A DNA stretch of 23,035 bases, taken from assembly GCA_023413185.1 (NCBI GenBank), contig JAEZQD010000145.1, positions 1-23,035 on the forward strand, read 5' to 3'. Position numbers and translations under genes: made by a program. Shown here piece by piece: positions 7,672 to 15,392 of this stretch (positions within the stretch are counted from its first letter, which is position 1; each line of letters opens with the position of its first letter). Below the pieces are notes generated by a model. That model did no database searches, was not told the DNA's origin, and saw only the letters and a list, made by a program, of their open reading frames with translations. Source of the stretch: Bacillota bacterium. GTDB lineage: Bacteria > Bacillota > Clostridia > Oscillospirales > Ruminococcaceae.

Positions 7672-8793
7672 TTAGGTCTTACTGTCCTTGTTCACTGCAC
7701 CCCGAAACTTTAACCATTTGGGAAGCAAAAGTTTGAAACCACCTTTGCCCCGGCGCGATAGGACTACGCTCTGAAGCAGAATAAAGAAACAAAGCAGTGC
7801 ACCGGTGGTTATACTCTGCCACCATGGCTTTGAAAGCCCGGAAGCAACAACAATGGAGTTGATTGATACCAGCGTGAGTACACCGAAAAGTGTGCCGATA
7901 ACATTGCCAACACCGCCGGTAAGCAGAGTGCCGCCAATAATGGACGACGCGATTGCTTTCATTTCGTACATGGTGGCATTTGAGGCGTTGCCCGCTCCGG
8001 TATGTAAAAGATAAACATAACCCGCTATTCCTGATAATAACCCGCAAAGAAGGTAGGAATAAAACTTTGTGCGTTTTACGTTTACGCCGAGCATCAAGGC
8101 GCTTTGGCTGCTACCCCCGATGGCATAAAGGTTGCGCCCGAACTTCGTCCATCTTAGAATAATAAAAACAGCCAGCACTACTACCAGCGCGATTATTACT
8201 CCAAGTTCTATCCTTGCCGGGATAAAATTACCTGCTTTGCCGTAAGAGCCAAGCCACTTCCACGGGATCTCTAACCGCATATCTTTAAGCGCCAGAAATG
8301 TCTCATGTTTGGCCGTGAGTGGATTAACGCTTACAATGGTCGTCATCCCTTTTGCAAAAAACATGCCTGCCAAGGTGATGATAAAAGGTTGAATCTCTAA
8401 ATACGCTACCAGAAACCCCTGTATGAGCCCAAATGCGATTCCAATACCCAACGACAAGGCTAAGGAGCCCAGCACACTTCCGCCGTTGCCATTCAGGTAG
8501 ACGACACTGGACATCGTCACCAATGCAATGATGCCGCCCACCGAAATATCGATGCCGCCTGCAATCATAACTATAGTCAGACCGCAGGATACAATAATAA
8601 GCGACGCATTGTTATTGAATATGTCGAGAAACTGCTGGGGGTTTAGAAAGCCCCCGCGCAGATTGAACATAGCCAGTATGTACATTCCGAAGAATATGCC
8701 TATCGTTATCGTTAACAGCAGATTGGTATCGGTAAGAGGTTCTTTGCGCTTGCGCTCGGTTATGCCGGCTGATAAGGTGTTGTTTTTTAACAT
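7672..8793 (-). CDS. Sugar ABC transporter permease (YjfF/RbsC-like)
   Basis: This 373-residue integral membrane protein of the BPD_transp_2 family forms part of the channel of a ribose/galactose-type ABC importer. Many hydrophobic helices are visible. Family hallmarks include the GLTIVMIAGGIDISVGGIIAL segment (about 71-92) and the cytoplasmic loop GVNVKRTKFYSYLLCGLLSGIAGYV that contacts the ATPase. A GGTLLTGGVGNVIGTLFGV stretch follows near the end. The N-terminal 20 residues and the tail RGKGGFKLL are charged. The start ATG follows GGAGG nine bases upstream, inside the end of the previous gene, with only one base between the two frames, so the two permeases are translationally linked. It most probably works as a heterodimer with the permease encoded just upstream, as YtfT and YjfF do in E. 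coli. Confidence 0.92.
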   Translation of the reverse strand: MLKNNTLSAGITERKRKEPLTDTNLLLTITIGIFFGMYILAMFNLRGGFLNPQQFLDIFNNNASLIIVSCGLTIVMIAGGIDISVGGIIALVTMSSVVYLNGNGGSVLGSLALSLGIGIAFGLIQGFLVAYLEIQPFIITLAGMFFAKGMTTIVSVNPLTAKHETFLALKDMRLEIPWKWLGSYGKAGNFIPARIELGVIIALVVVLAVFIILRWTKFGRNLYAIGGSSQSALMLGVNVKRTKFYSYLLCGLLSGIAGYVYLLHTGAGNASNATMYEMKAIASSIIGGTLLTGGVGNVIGTLFGVLTLVSINSIVVASGLSKPWWQSITTGALLCFFILLQSVVLSRRGKGGFKLLLPKWLKFRGAVNKDSKT

Positions 8794-8794
8794 G

Positions 8795-9871
8795 TCATAC
8801 TTCCTCCACGACCAAAGACGCCTTTTTACTATTGAGCAGCCTGCCCAATAGCTGATTGGCGATTTTCTTCACTTTTGGCGAGCCTAAGACCACAATCGCT
8901 ATGATAACAATCGCTTTATAGGCTTTTACATCGGTTGAAGAAACCTTCATGGCATAAAGTGTAATTGTCAATCCCTGAATCACATATGCGCCTATTACAG
9001 AGCCAATCATTTTAAACTTTCCACCGCCCAGCGAGTTGCCCCCAATGGCCACCGCCAGAATGGCATCCATCTCGATCCCTATCAGAATGGTTTCATGGTT
9101 TATCAATCCCAGCTTTGCTACATTGATACAGCCCGCAACGGCGACGCAGAGTGCCAACAGCACATATGCCAGCAATTTGATACGAATAGGATTGATCCCG
9201 TTTAAGTGGGCGGCTTTTTCATTGATTCCCACCACCTGCGAATAAAGACCAAGGTTTGTAAACTTTAAGACAAGGGCAAAAACAGCCGCGCATATGACTA
9301 CCACAAAAATCGGAGTGGGAATCGGGATGCCTGGAATAAAGCTCCCTAAATAGGTCAACTTGTCGTTAAAGATTGTTGGAGTAGCGCCCCCATTGATCCA
9401 ATAAGCTATCGATCGTCCGATAGTAAATAGAATCAGCGTCGCAATCATCGGCTGAACCTTGAATACCGCAACCAAGGTGCCATTGAATGCGCCAAAGAGC
9501 ATAGCGACAACACAAGCCACCAAAAACGCACCGAGGATGCTGCCCCAGCTGATTTCACCTACTAGAAGCATTTTGACAAAAACGCTGCCCGCAATTGCCG
9601 CGGCGGCACCCACGCTGATATCCTGCCCTTTTGAGACAGCGGTAACCAGTGTCATTCCCATCGCTAAAATTGCAAGCTCAGATGCCCCGTTGAGAATGCT
9701 TAAAAGATTGCCGGACAGAACGGCATTCCCGTAAGAGTTTTCTATGAGTTCAATGGAAAAAAAACTTGGATCTCTGATTAGGTTAAAAACGATTAGCGCG
9801 AACAGGGCGAGTAACGGAATGATCAGTTGAGATCTTGAATTTTTAAGCATTAACTCTTTGAATTTATTCAT
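8795..9871 (-). CDS. Sugar ABC transporter permease (YtfT-like)
   Basis: This is a second BPD_transp_2 permease (358 residues), clearly different from the one downstream. The family signature region GMTLVTAVSKGQDISVGAAAAIAGS lies at about residues 71-95, the EAA-like loop at NEKAAHLNGINPIRIKLLAYVLL, and GGNSLGGGKFKMIGSVIGAYVIQG near the C terminus. Its start codon overlaps the stop of the ATPase gene in ATGA, and GGGGGAA lies eight bases upstream, so translation is coupled. With the adjacent permease it should make the membrane pore. The order ATPase-permease-permease matches YtfR-YtfT-YjfF. Those proteins import galactofuranose in E. coli, but the sugar here cannot be inferred from the permeases. 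Confidence 0.92.
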   Translation of the reverse strand: MNKFKELMLKNSRSQLIIPLLALFALIVFNLIRDPSFFSIELIENSYGNAVLSGNLLSILNGASELAILAMGMTLVTAVSKGQDISVGAAAAIAGSVFVKMLLVGEISWGSILGAFLVACVVAMLFGAFNGTLVAVFKVQPMIATLILFTIGRSIAYWINGGATPTIFNDKLTYLGSFIPGIPIPTPIFVVVICAAVFALVLKFTNLGLYSQVVGINEKAAHLNGINPIRIKLLAYVLLALCVAVAGCINVAKLGLINHETILIGIEMDAILAVAIGGNSLGGGKFKMIGSVIGAYVIQGLTITLYAMKVSSTDVKAYKAIVIIAIVVLGSPKVKKIANQLLGRLLNSKKASLVVEEV

Positions 9872-11415
9872 TTAACCAATTCCCCCGCATCAGTATGCAC
9901 CAAATCGTCTTGTCCGCCTGCGATTGTGCGCATTATATTCTCCTGCGTTACCTCACCGCCGCTTAGCTCACCTACAATATTGCGGTCCTTCATAACAATG
10001 AGCCGCGAGCAGGTGCGAACCATCTCTTCTATCTCTGACGAGATGAATGTGATGCTCATACCCTCTGCGGCAAGCTTTAACACAAGTTTTTGGATATCCA
10101 CCTTTGTTCCGACATCTATGCCTCGCGTGGGTTCATCCAGTATAAGGTAACTCGGGTGCGTGAGCAGCCATCGGGCCAGTATAGCCTTTTGTTGGTTGCC
10201 ACCCGAAAGAGATTTGATCGGCGTATCCGCTGACGCGGTTTTGATGCCCAGTAGCTTTATGTATTCATCGGCAAAGGCTTCCGCCTCGGTCGTGGATAAC
10301 GGCCTGAAAAAGCCCTTCATGACCTGCAACGCAAGAATGATGTTGTCCCGTACCGACAAATCCGCTATGAGACCGTCGCGTTTGCGGTCTTCAGACAGAT
10401 ATGCGATTCCGTGATTCATCGCTTCAATGGGTCTGGTCACTCTGACGGCTTCTCCATTTATCAGAACCTTGCCGCCGGTGATCCTATCGGCACCAAAAAT
10501 CGCACGAACGCTTTCGCTGCGTCCGGAACCGAGAAGACCGGCAAATCCATTGACCTCGCCCTTGTTGATTTTAAAGTCAAAAGGTTTTACTCCGGCCGCG
10601 CTGGAAAGCTCATGCGCCTCAAAGAATGGCGTACTCTTGGTATCGAGGGGTGAAAGCTCCTGCTTGTGCAGCTCGGACAGATCTTCAAGCTTCTTGCCCA
10701 TCATCTTTGCAACAAGCTCAACGGGCGGCAATTCATCGACGTGATATTCGCCAACGAGTTCGCCGTTGCGCAACACCGTTATCCCGTCACACACCTCATA
10801 TACCTGTTCAAGAAAATGTGTAACAAAAACGATGCCGACACCGCGGGATTTCAGACTGCGCATAAGAGAAAAGAGCTTTTCGACCTCCTGATCATCCAGA
10901 GAGGATGTCGGTTCATCCAAAATCAGAATCTTGCACTCCATATCAACGGCGCGGGCAATGGCGACCATTTGCTGTACTGCCAATGAACAGCTGGCAAGCT
11001 GTTGGGTAGCCCTTGCAGGAATGTTGAGGTTGTTAAGGATCTCGCCGGCTTTTTTCTCCATGGCACGCCAATTGACAAAGCCGTGTCCGGCACGCCCGAC
11101 GAACATATTCTCCGCCACGGTCAGGTTTGGGCAAAGCATAATCTCCTGATAAACTGTGCTTATACCTAAACTCTGCGCTTCACGTGGCGCCCTGATCGTT
11201 ATTTCTTTGTCCATGCCTGCTATGTTAATCTGACCGGCATCCTTATGATAAACCCCGGTTAGAACTTTGATCAAGGTTGACTTTCCGGCACCGTTTTCGC
11301 CCATAAGGGCGCGTATTTCACCTTTGCGGAGCGTGAAATCTACATTATGTAATGCCCGCACACCCGGAAAAGCTTTGCATATTTTCCGCATGGATAAGAC
11401 GTAGTCGTCGTGCAT
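9868..11415 (-). CDS. Sugar ABC transporter ATP-binding protein, two nucleotide-binding domains (YtfR/RbsA/MglA-like)
   Basis: The 515-residue protein has two fused ABC ATPase domains. The N-terminal one has Walker A GENGAGKST (39-47), a signature of the SLAVQQMVAIARA type and Walker B LILDEPTSSLDD. The C-terminal one has a degenerate Walker A (GLLGSGRSE) but a full LSGGNQQKA signature and Walker B LILDEPTRGIDVG. This asymmetry is normal for the CUT2 class of monosaccharide importers. A GTG 12 bases further up (11427) is open in frame but falls inside the ribosome site AAAGGTGG. The ATG at 11415 is eight bases from that site and is preferred. The gene follows a 317-bp gap after the binding-protein gene containing a terminator and a hairpin array, so it is probably made at a lower level than the binding protein. 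Confidence 0.95.
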   Translation of the reverse strand: MHDDYVLSMRKICKAFPGVRALHNVDFTLRKGEIRALMGENGAGKSTLIKVLTGVYHKDAGQINIAGMDKEITIRAPREAQSLGISTVYQEIMLCPNLTVAENMFVGRAGHGFVNWRAMEKKAGEILNNLNIPARATQQLASCSLAVQQMVAIARAVDMECKILILDEPTSSLDDQEVEKLFSLMRSLKSRGVGIVFVTHFLEQVYEVCDGITVLRNGELVGEYHVDELPPVELVAKMMGKKLEDLSELHKQELSPLDTKSTPFFEAHELSSAAGVKPFDFKINKGEVNGFAGLLGSGRSESVRAIFGADRITGGKVLINGEAVRVTRPIEAMNHGIAYLSEDRKRDGLIADLSVRDNIILALQVMKGFFRPLSTTEAEAFADEYIKLLGIKTASADTPIKSLSGGNQQKAILARWLLTHPSYLILDEPTRGIDVGTKVDIQKLVLKLAAEGMSITFISSEIEEMVRTCSRLIVMKDRNIVGELSGGEVTQENIMRTIAGGQDDLVHTDAGELVK

Positions 11416-11468
11416 CAAACATTCCACCTTTATATGTTAGTGTGTTTCCTGTTATTACGCGTCTTACT

Positions 11469-11521
11469 AAAAAGCACGGGGTGCGGGTTTGCGGATATCA
11501 TCCACATACCCGCACCCCGTG
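11469..11521 (-). terminator. Intra-operon terminator/attenuator after the binding-protein gene
   Basis: A perfect 14-bp stem cacggggtgcgggt (11475-11488) / acccgcaccccgtg (11508-11521) is followed on the minus strand by cttttta. It should stop a large share of transcripts after the binding-protein gene, with read-through giving ATPase and permeases. No T run exists on the plus side. Confidence 0.85.
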
Positions 11522-11550
11522 AATGGGGTATTGTCCCCGGGGTATTTATA

Positions 11551-11723
11551 TATAGTCAATAAACTTGAAAACAGTCCCTGTTTTCAAGCGGCAGGTACTT
11601 CCCACCGCACGCCTGATGGCGTGTTTGTTGACTATAGACTCCACAAACCGCCCACATTTGTGGGCGACGCACGGTTTTTCGTGCGGTTCAAAACGGTTTC
11701 GTTTTGAAGTTTGCTGAGTATAG
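11551..11723. repeat. Two-domain multi-hairpin element (possible structured RNA or REP/MITE-like repeat)
   Basis: Domain 1 is closed by tatagtcaataaa (11551-11563) and tttgttgactata (11624-11636), pairing at 12 of 13 positions with a T/G at the other. Inside it are an 11-bp perfect hairpin (cttgaaaacag 11564-11574 / 11578-11588), a weak gcgg/ccgc stem (11588-11608) and cacgcc/ggcgtg (11608-11623). Domain 2 is closed imperfectly by ctata-ctc-caaac (from 11633) and gtttg..gagtatag (11709-11723). It encloses cgcccaca/tgtgggcg (11649-11666), cgcacg/cgtgcg (11668-11685) and ttcaaaacg/cgttttgaa (11687-11708). Nearly every base is in a stem. It begins nine bases past the binding-protein stop. No family is recognised. 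Confidence 0.7.
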
Positions 11724-11732
11724 CTCTGATTA

Positions 11733-12746
11733 TTACTCGCCGAGACCGTAGGTATCGATGTCAGCCTGGGTAAGTGTCTTGGCATCAAAGCCCTTTTCTT
11801 CCGAAATTACTTTCTTCTGAGTAGCGCCATTTTTAATCATGTTATCAATTACAGACGCCTGGAAGGGGCTGCACTGACCGTCATAGTTCCACTTGCCTGC
11901 AAGCAGTTCCCTAAGCGCCCATCTGTTGCAGTCAAAGCCCATGATTACAACGTCACCATCAACGCCATGGGTAATGCCAGCTTCATCAAGAGCGGCGACA
12001 GCGCCCTTAGCCATACCGTCGTTCTCGGCATAGATAACGTTGAACTTTTCACCGGAATTGATAACGGATTCAACGATTTTCTTGGCTTCGGCCTCGTCCC
12101 ATGTTGCGGTCTGCTGCACTATCTTTTTCATTGTTCCGGCAGCAAACTCAGCATCAAGCGCACCGGTACGACCAATCTGAGCGTCAGAGCCCATGGCGCC
12201 CTGAATGTGAACCACGTTGTATTCAGGAAGGGCTTGCGCTTTCAGCCACGCAACGGCGGTTTCGCCCTGCTTGGCCATGTCGGAAACGACAGCACTCTCA
12301 TAAAGGCTTTCATCGCAGTTGATCATACGGTCAAACAAAAAGACTTTGATGCCTGCTTCTTGAGCAGACTTGAGAGTAGCATCCCAACCGTCTGTTGCGG
12401 CGGCGGAGATAAGTAAGTAATCCACACCATCAGTAATAAACTGCTGGGCTGCATTAAGCTGTTCGTCATTGTTAATGCTGTAGTAGGTTTTTGCATCATA
12501 GCCGTTTTCGGTTGTAAAAACAGTCTCGAAATCCTTAACATTCGCTTCGCGATAGCCGGATTCCGCGGGTGGGTTGTTGATGATGCCGACTTTAATCAAT
12601 TCTGCCGCTTCCGGCTCAGCGGGAGCTGCCGGTTCAGCCGCTTCTGGCGTCGAAGGATTAGCAGGCGCCGGAGTCTGTCCCGCGGTGCAGGACACCATGC
12701 CAAGTGCCATCACGGCAACAAGAATAAGCGCAATAATTTTTTTCAT
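11733..12746 (-). CDS. Sugar ABC transporter substrate-binding lipoprotein (YtfQ/ChvE-like)
   Basis: The 337-residue product is the extracellular receptor of the importer. It has a short Lys start (MKKIIAL), a hydrophobic core and lipobox MVSC with lipidated Cys20, then a Pro/Ala/Glu linker to about residue 50. The mature part is a two-lobed periplasmic-binding-protein type 1 fold, with KVGIINNPP at its start. Next come NNDEQLNAAQQFITDGVDYLL, the hallmark DGWDATLKSAQEAGIKVFLFDR, an NVIYAENDGMAKGAVAALDEAG segment and IMGFDCNRWAL. The nearest known functional model is galactofuranose-binding YtfQ. The frame is open upstream, but ATG 12746 has AGGAGG seven bases before it and starts a proper signal peptide. 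Transcription ends mostly at the hairpin 11475-11521. Confidence 0.94.
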   Translation of the reverse strand: MKKIIALILVAVMALGMVSCTAGQTPAPANPSTPEAAEPAAPAEPEAAELIKVGIINNPPAESGYREANVKDFETVFTTENGYDAKTYYSINNDEQLNAAQQFITDGVDYLLISAAATDGWDATLKSAQEAGIKVFLFDRMINCDESLYESAVVSDMAKQGETAVAWLKAQALPEYNVVHIQGAMGSDAQIGRTGALDAEFAAGTMKKIVQQTATWDEAEAKKIVESVINSGEKFNVIYAENDGMAKGAVAALDEAGITHGVDGDVVIMGFDCNRWALRELLAGKWNYDGQCSPFQASVIDNMIKNGATQKKVISEEKGFDAKTLTQADIDTYGLGE

Positions 12747-12758
12747 AAAATATCCTCC

Positions 12759-12790
12759 TATACAATATTGGGTATTGTTTACATTGTATA
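12759..12790 (-). promoter_or_regulatory. Inverted repeat/-10 region upstream of the binding-protein gene
   Basis: tatacaat (12759-12766) and attgtata (12783-12790) form a perfect 8-bp inverted repeat separated by 16 bases; ttgggtattgttt lies between. The right arm read on the minus strand (TATACAAT) could serve as a -10 box, with no good -35. That is what one expects of an activator-dependent promoter. Confidence 0.4.
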
Positions 12791-12831
12791 AGAAATCATG
12801 TGAAAATAACATAGAATTTTTTATTTAATAT

Positions 12832-12845
12832 GTAAGAATTCTTAC
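12832..12845. promoter_or_regulatory. 14-bp perfect palindrome upstream of the ABC operon
   Basis: gtaagaattcttac is a perfect palindrome about 87 bp before the binding-protein ATG and about 45 bp above the putative -10. It sits between the response-regulator stop and the transporter start. Its position suits an activator site, possibly for the adjacent AraC-type regulator, but no binding data are implied. Confidence 0.4.
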
Positions 12846-12967
12846 GATTTTAACAATCATATTGTAGAATATCCCGCAATGCGGTTTACTGGGTGAAAAT
12901 AGGGACCGCTTCTTCAAGCTGTGAAACCTTTTTGCGATCAATGGGATGTACTATGATAAGATACCAT

Positions 12968-14065
12968 TTATTCTTTTTTGAATTCTTTCGGTGTCATATT
13001 CACATTCTTTTTAAAGACATAACTAAAGTAGTGGGTATCGTTGTACCCTACCTCATATGCGATGTCGGACGTTCTCATTTTGGTGGTCTTCATCAAGATT
13101 TTCGCCTGTTCCAGCCGGACTCTAGTCACGTAATTGATAAAGGTTTCGCCTGTTTCCTGAGAAAATATCATGCTGAAATAATTGGGCGAGACATTAACCT
13201 CTTTGGCGACCGAGTGAAGAGAGATATCGCACTTGCGATAATTCTCATGTATGTATTCCCGCGCCTTGCGGATCACGTCGCTGTACTTGGAGCTTGCTAC
13301 GGTATCCCGCAACTCAATCATTTCCTCCAATATAGAGGATAATATTTTTCTGGCGTATTCAAGGTTTGTAAACGCATCCGACAGCACTCCCGTGTCTGAA
13401 TACCCGGAAAGTATGCGCCTTGGGTCTCCGCCCATTTCCTCAATCAGCTTCGATACTTTATTCAAGATGTCTACAAGCATATAGTTGATGAAAACAAGCG
13501 TTTGTATTATAGCCTCGTCGAACTGCCCCAGGTACTCATCCAGCCATCCGGGAATATCTTGCTTTGAGATATAGCGCAGCTTATCGATCACGGGGGTCTC
13601 GTTTGCCTCCGTAACCGGAATTAGCCCGCTCACGCTAATGCCTTTAATATTGAGGATACTATCGCGCCCAATTCTTTGTTTCTCTTTTTCCTCTTCTATT
13701 TCTGCCGCTACCCTGTTTAGGGTTTCAAACAGCTTTGCGGATGTGACAGGCTTTACCAGATACTCCTCGACACCGATTGTGATAGCCTGCCTTGCGTACT
13801 CGAACTCGTCGTGACCACTGAGAATGATAATCTTGACCCAGGGCATGGTTTTCCTTGTTCGCCTTGCAAGCTCTATGCCATCCATAAAGGGCATTTTAAC
13901 GTCAGTAATCAGGATGTCCGGAATGATGTCCTGCATAAGTGAAAGAGCCATTTCGCCGTCCGGCGCTTCGCCCGCCAAAGCGAATCCGGAGGTTTCCCAG
14001 TTCATGTTGTTTCGTAATCCGGCGCGCATTGCGGCTTCATCGTCGACAAAAAAGACCTTATACAT
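12968..14065 (-). CDS. AraC-family response regulator (YesN-like)
   Basis: The 365-residue protein has a complete receiver domain (1-120): acidic pair Asp8/Asp9, phosphoacceptor Asp55 in DVKMP, Ser83 and Lys105 in VKPVTS. A middle linker (about 125-255) is followed by an AraC/XylS DNA-binding domain in the last ~100 residues. That domain has two helix-turn-helix units, VAKEVNVSPNYFSMIFSQ and DIAYEVGYNDTHYFSYVFKK, ending MTPKEFKKE. It should bind DNA when phosphorylated by the kinase encoded just upstream and activate the neighbouring transporter. An in-frame ATG at 14101 overlaps the kinase stop as ATGA. The ATG at 14065 is preceded by GGGAGGGG at good distance and begins MYKVFFVDDE, the normal start of the domain, so it is preferred. 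Confidence 0.94.
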   Translation of the reverse strand: MYKVFFVDDEAAMRAGLRNNMNWETSGFALAGEAPDGEMALSLMQDIIPDILITDVKMPFMDGIELARRTRKTMPWVKIIILSGHDEFEYARQAITIGVEEYLVKPVTSAKLFETLNRVAAEIEEEKEKQRIGRDSILNIKGISVSGLIPVTEANETPVIDKLRYISKQDIPGWLDEYLGQFDEAIIQTLVFINYMLVDILNKVSKLIEEMGGDPRRILSGYSDTGVLSDAFTNLEYARKILSSILEEMIELRDTVASSKYSDVIRKAREYIHENYRKCDISLHSVAKEVNVSPNYFSMIFSQETGETFINYVTRVRLEQAKILMKTTKMRTSDIAYEVGYNDTHYFSYVFKKNVNMTPKEFKKE

Positions 14066-14097
14066 AGAATGCCCCTCCCATAGATGAGTAAGGAATA

Positions 14098-15381
14098 TCA
14101 CAATATATCCAACATAAAGCTGACTTCCGTGCCTTTTCCGTATTCGGACTGTATTTCAAGGCCTTGTGCAAGATCGTAATAAAGCTTGAGGCGCCTGTTC
14201 ACGTTAAACAGGCCGTACCCTTTTTCACCGCCTGTGTACAGGTTGTGTTTCACCTCGGCAAGCCTATCCTGTGTCATTCCAATCCCGTTGTCGGCGACCG
14301 TAAAGCGGACTTTCCCGTCCACTTTTTTCACAGAAACAGTAATCTTCCCCCGCTCCCTGGTGTTTTTTATCCCATGGTAAAGTGAATTCTCGACGAGTGG
14401 CTGAAGCAGAAGCTTTAAGATGACTTGGTTGCTGAACCCTTCATCGACATCAATTTCATAGGTCAAAACGTCGCTGTAACGCATCTGCTGGATAGTCAGA
14501 TAGCTCTTGATATGTTCCACCTCGTTTGAAATCGGAACAAAGTCGACGCCCTTGCTTAAGGAGGTTCTGAAAAAAGAGGAAAGGGATGAGACCAGGGTAA
14601 TGACAGAAGCCGTGTCGTCGGCCTCTGCAGACCATATGATTGCATCGAGCGTATTGTACAGGAAGTGCGGCGTGATCTGTTGCTGCAAAAGCTTATACTC
14701 CAGCATCTGTCGCTGCTTCTGTTCCTCTACGCTTTTTTGAATAATGTTTAAAAACATAGCCGCGCTTGCCAGTATGGTGGTCGCCGTCAGCAGAATGTTG
14801 AAGAGAAAGCCGGCATAGCTTTGACGGTACATTTTTTCGTTGAGCGCCGAAACCTCCATGGCCTGCTTGGACGAGAACTCCTGCAACAGGTCATTTATGC
14901 CCGCGACGCATACCCGAATCTCTTCAAGAAGCTGCTCATTTTCCGCGACGGGGTATTTTGCATTGATCTGCGTCCTGAGCCTGATTAAATAGTTTTCCAG
15001 GGTGTTCAGTGCCCGCAGGGATATTTCCATAATCCCTCGGTTATCTACCGAGGAGGTGTTGTTTTTGATGGTGCTCATTCTCTCTCTGATATCGGAAATC
15101 ATGGGCAGGATTCCGCTTTCGTTAAAGTCCACCTTGCCCGCGACAATATTCCATGCAACAGGCTCGATATTGGTGTTAACGTCTGTGGCCAGCTGATTTG
15201 CATAGGTGATGTTATTGATAATATCTCGGTATGACCGCGCCTGATTAAACGCCGTATAGGTCTGGAAGACTACAGGTGTCAAAAACAGCAAGAACATCAT
15301 GCCAACAAGCAAAATGATTTTTCCTATTACGGTATTTTTAAAATTGAGCGATCTGTAAAGACGTTTAATCGTGAAAACCAC
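14098..15381 (-). CDS. Sensor histidine kinase (YesM-like, HPK7/LytS-type)
   Basis: This membrane kinase of about 427 residues has TM1 (about 21-39), an extracellular stretch of about 150 residues and TM2 (about 191-213). It continues into the His_kinase domain with QQQITPHFLYNTLDAI (phospho-accepting His239) and a HATPase_c domain. The latter has the N box LLLQPLVENSLYHGI, DNGIGM and GYGLFNVNRRL. The extracellular part has no recognised Cache domain, consistent with sensing through a partner protein. It is only 11 bases downstream of the sensor lipoprotein gene. The start is uncertain. GTG at 15381 gives the longest product but is poorly spaced from a ribosome site. AGGTGG (15383-15378) is eight bases before an in-frame ATT at 15369, which would give (M)KRLYRSLNFKN. 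Confidence 0.92.
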   Translation of the reverse strand: MVFTIKRLYRSLNFKNTVIGKIILLVGMMFLLFLTPVVFQTYTAFNQARSYRDIINNITYANQLATDVNTNIEPVAWNIVAGKVDFNESGILPMISDIRERMSTIKNNTSSVDNRGIMEISLRALNTLENYLIRLRTQINAKYPVAENEQLLEEIRVCVAGINDLLQEFSSKQAMEVSALNEKMYRQSYAGFLFNILLTATTILASAAMFLNIIQKSVEEQKQRQMLEYKLLQQQITPHFLYNTLDAIIWSAEADDTASVITLVSSLSSFFRTSLSKGVDFVPISNEVEHIKSYLTIQQMRYSDVLTYEIDVDEGFSNQVILKLLLQPLVENSLYHGIKNTRERGKITVSVKKVDGKVRFTVADNGIGMTQDRLAEVKHNLYTGGEKGYGLFNVNRRLKLYYDLAQGLEIQSEYGKGTEVSFMLDIL

Positions 15382-15392
15382 CTGCTTCCGAG

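Larger units (their letters stand above)
11416..11732. other. 317-bp intra-operon gap between binding-protein and ATPase genes
   Basis: No gene is supported here. It holds, in the direction of transcription, a two-domain hairpin array (11551-11723), a minus-strand terminator hairpin (11469-11521) and the ATPase ribosome site. Small open frames exist on both strands, but they follow the inverted repeats and have no ribosome site. Confidence 0.75.

Noticed and set aside
11489..11788. Small proteins encoded on either strand of the hairpin array
   Set aside because: They arise because inverted repeats lack stops, have no ribosome sites and resemble no protein family I know.
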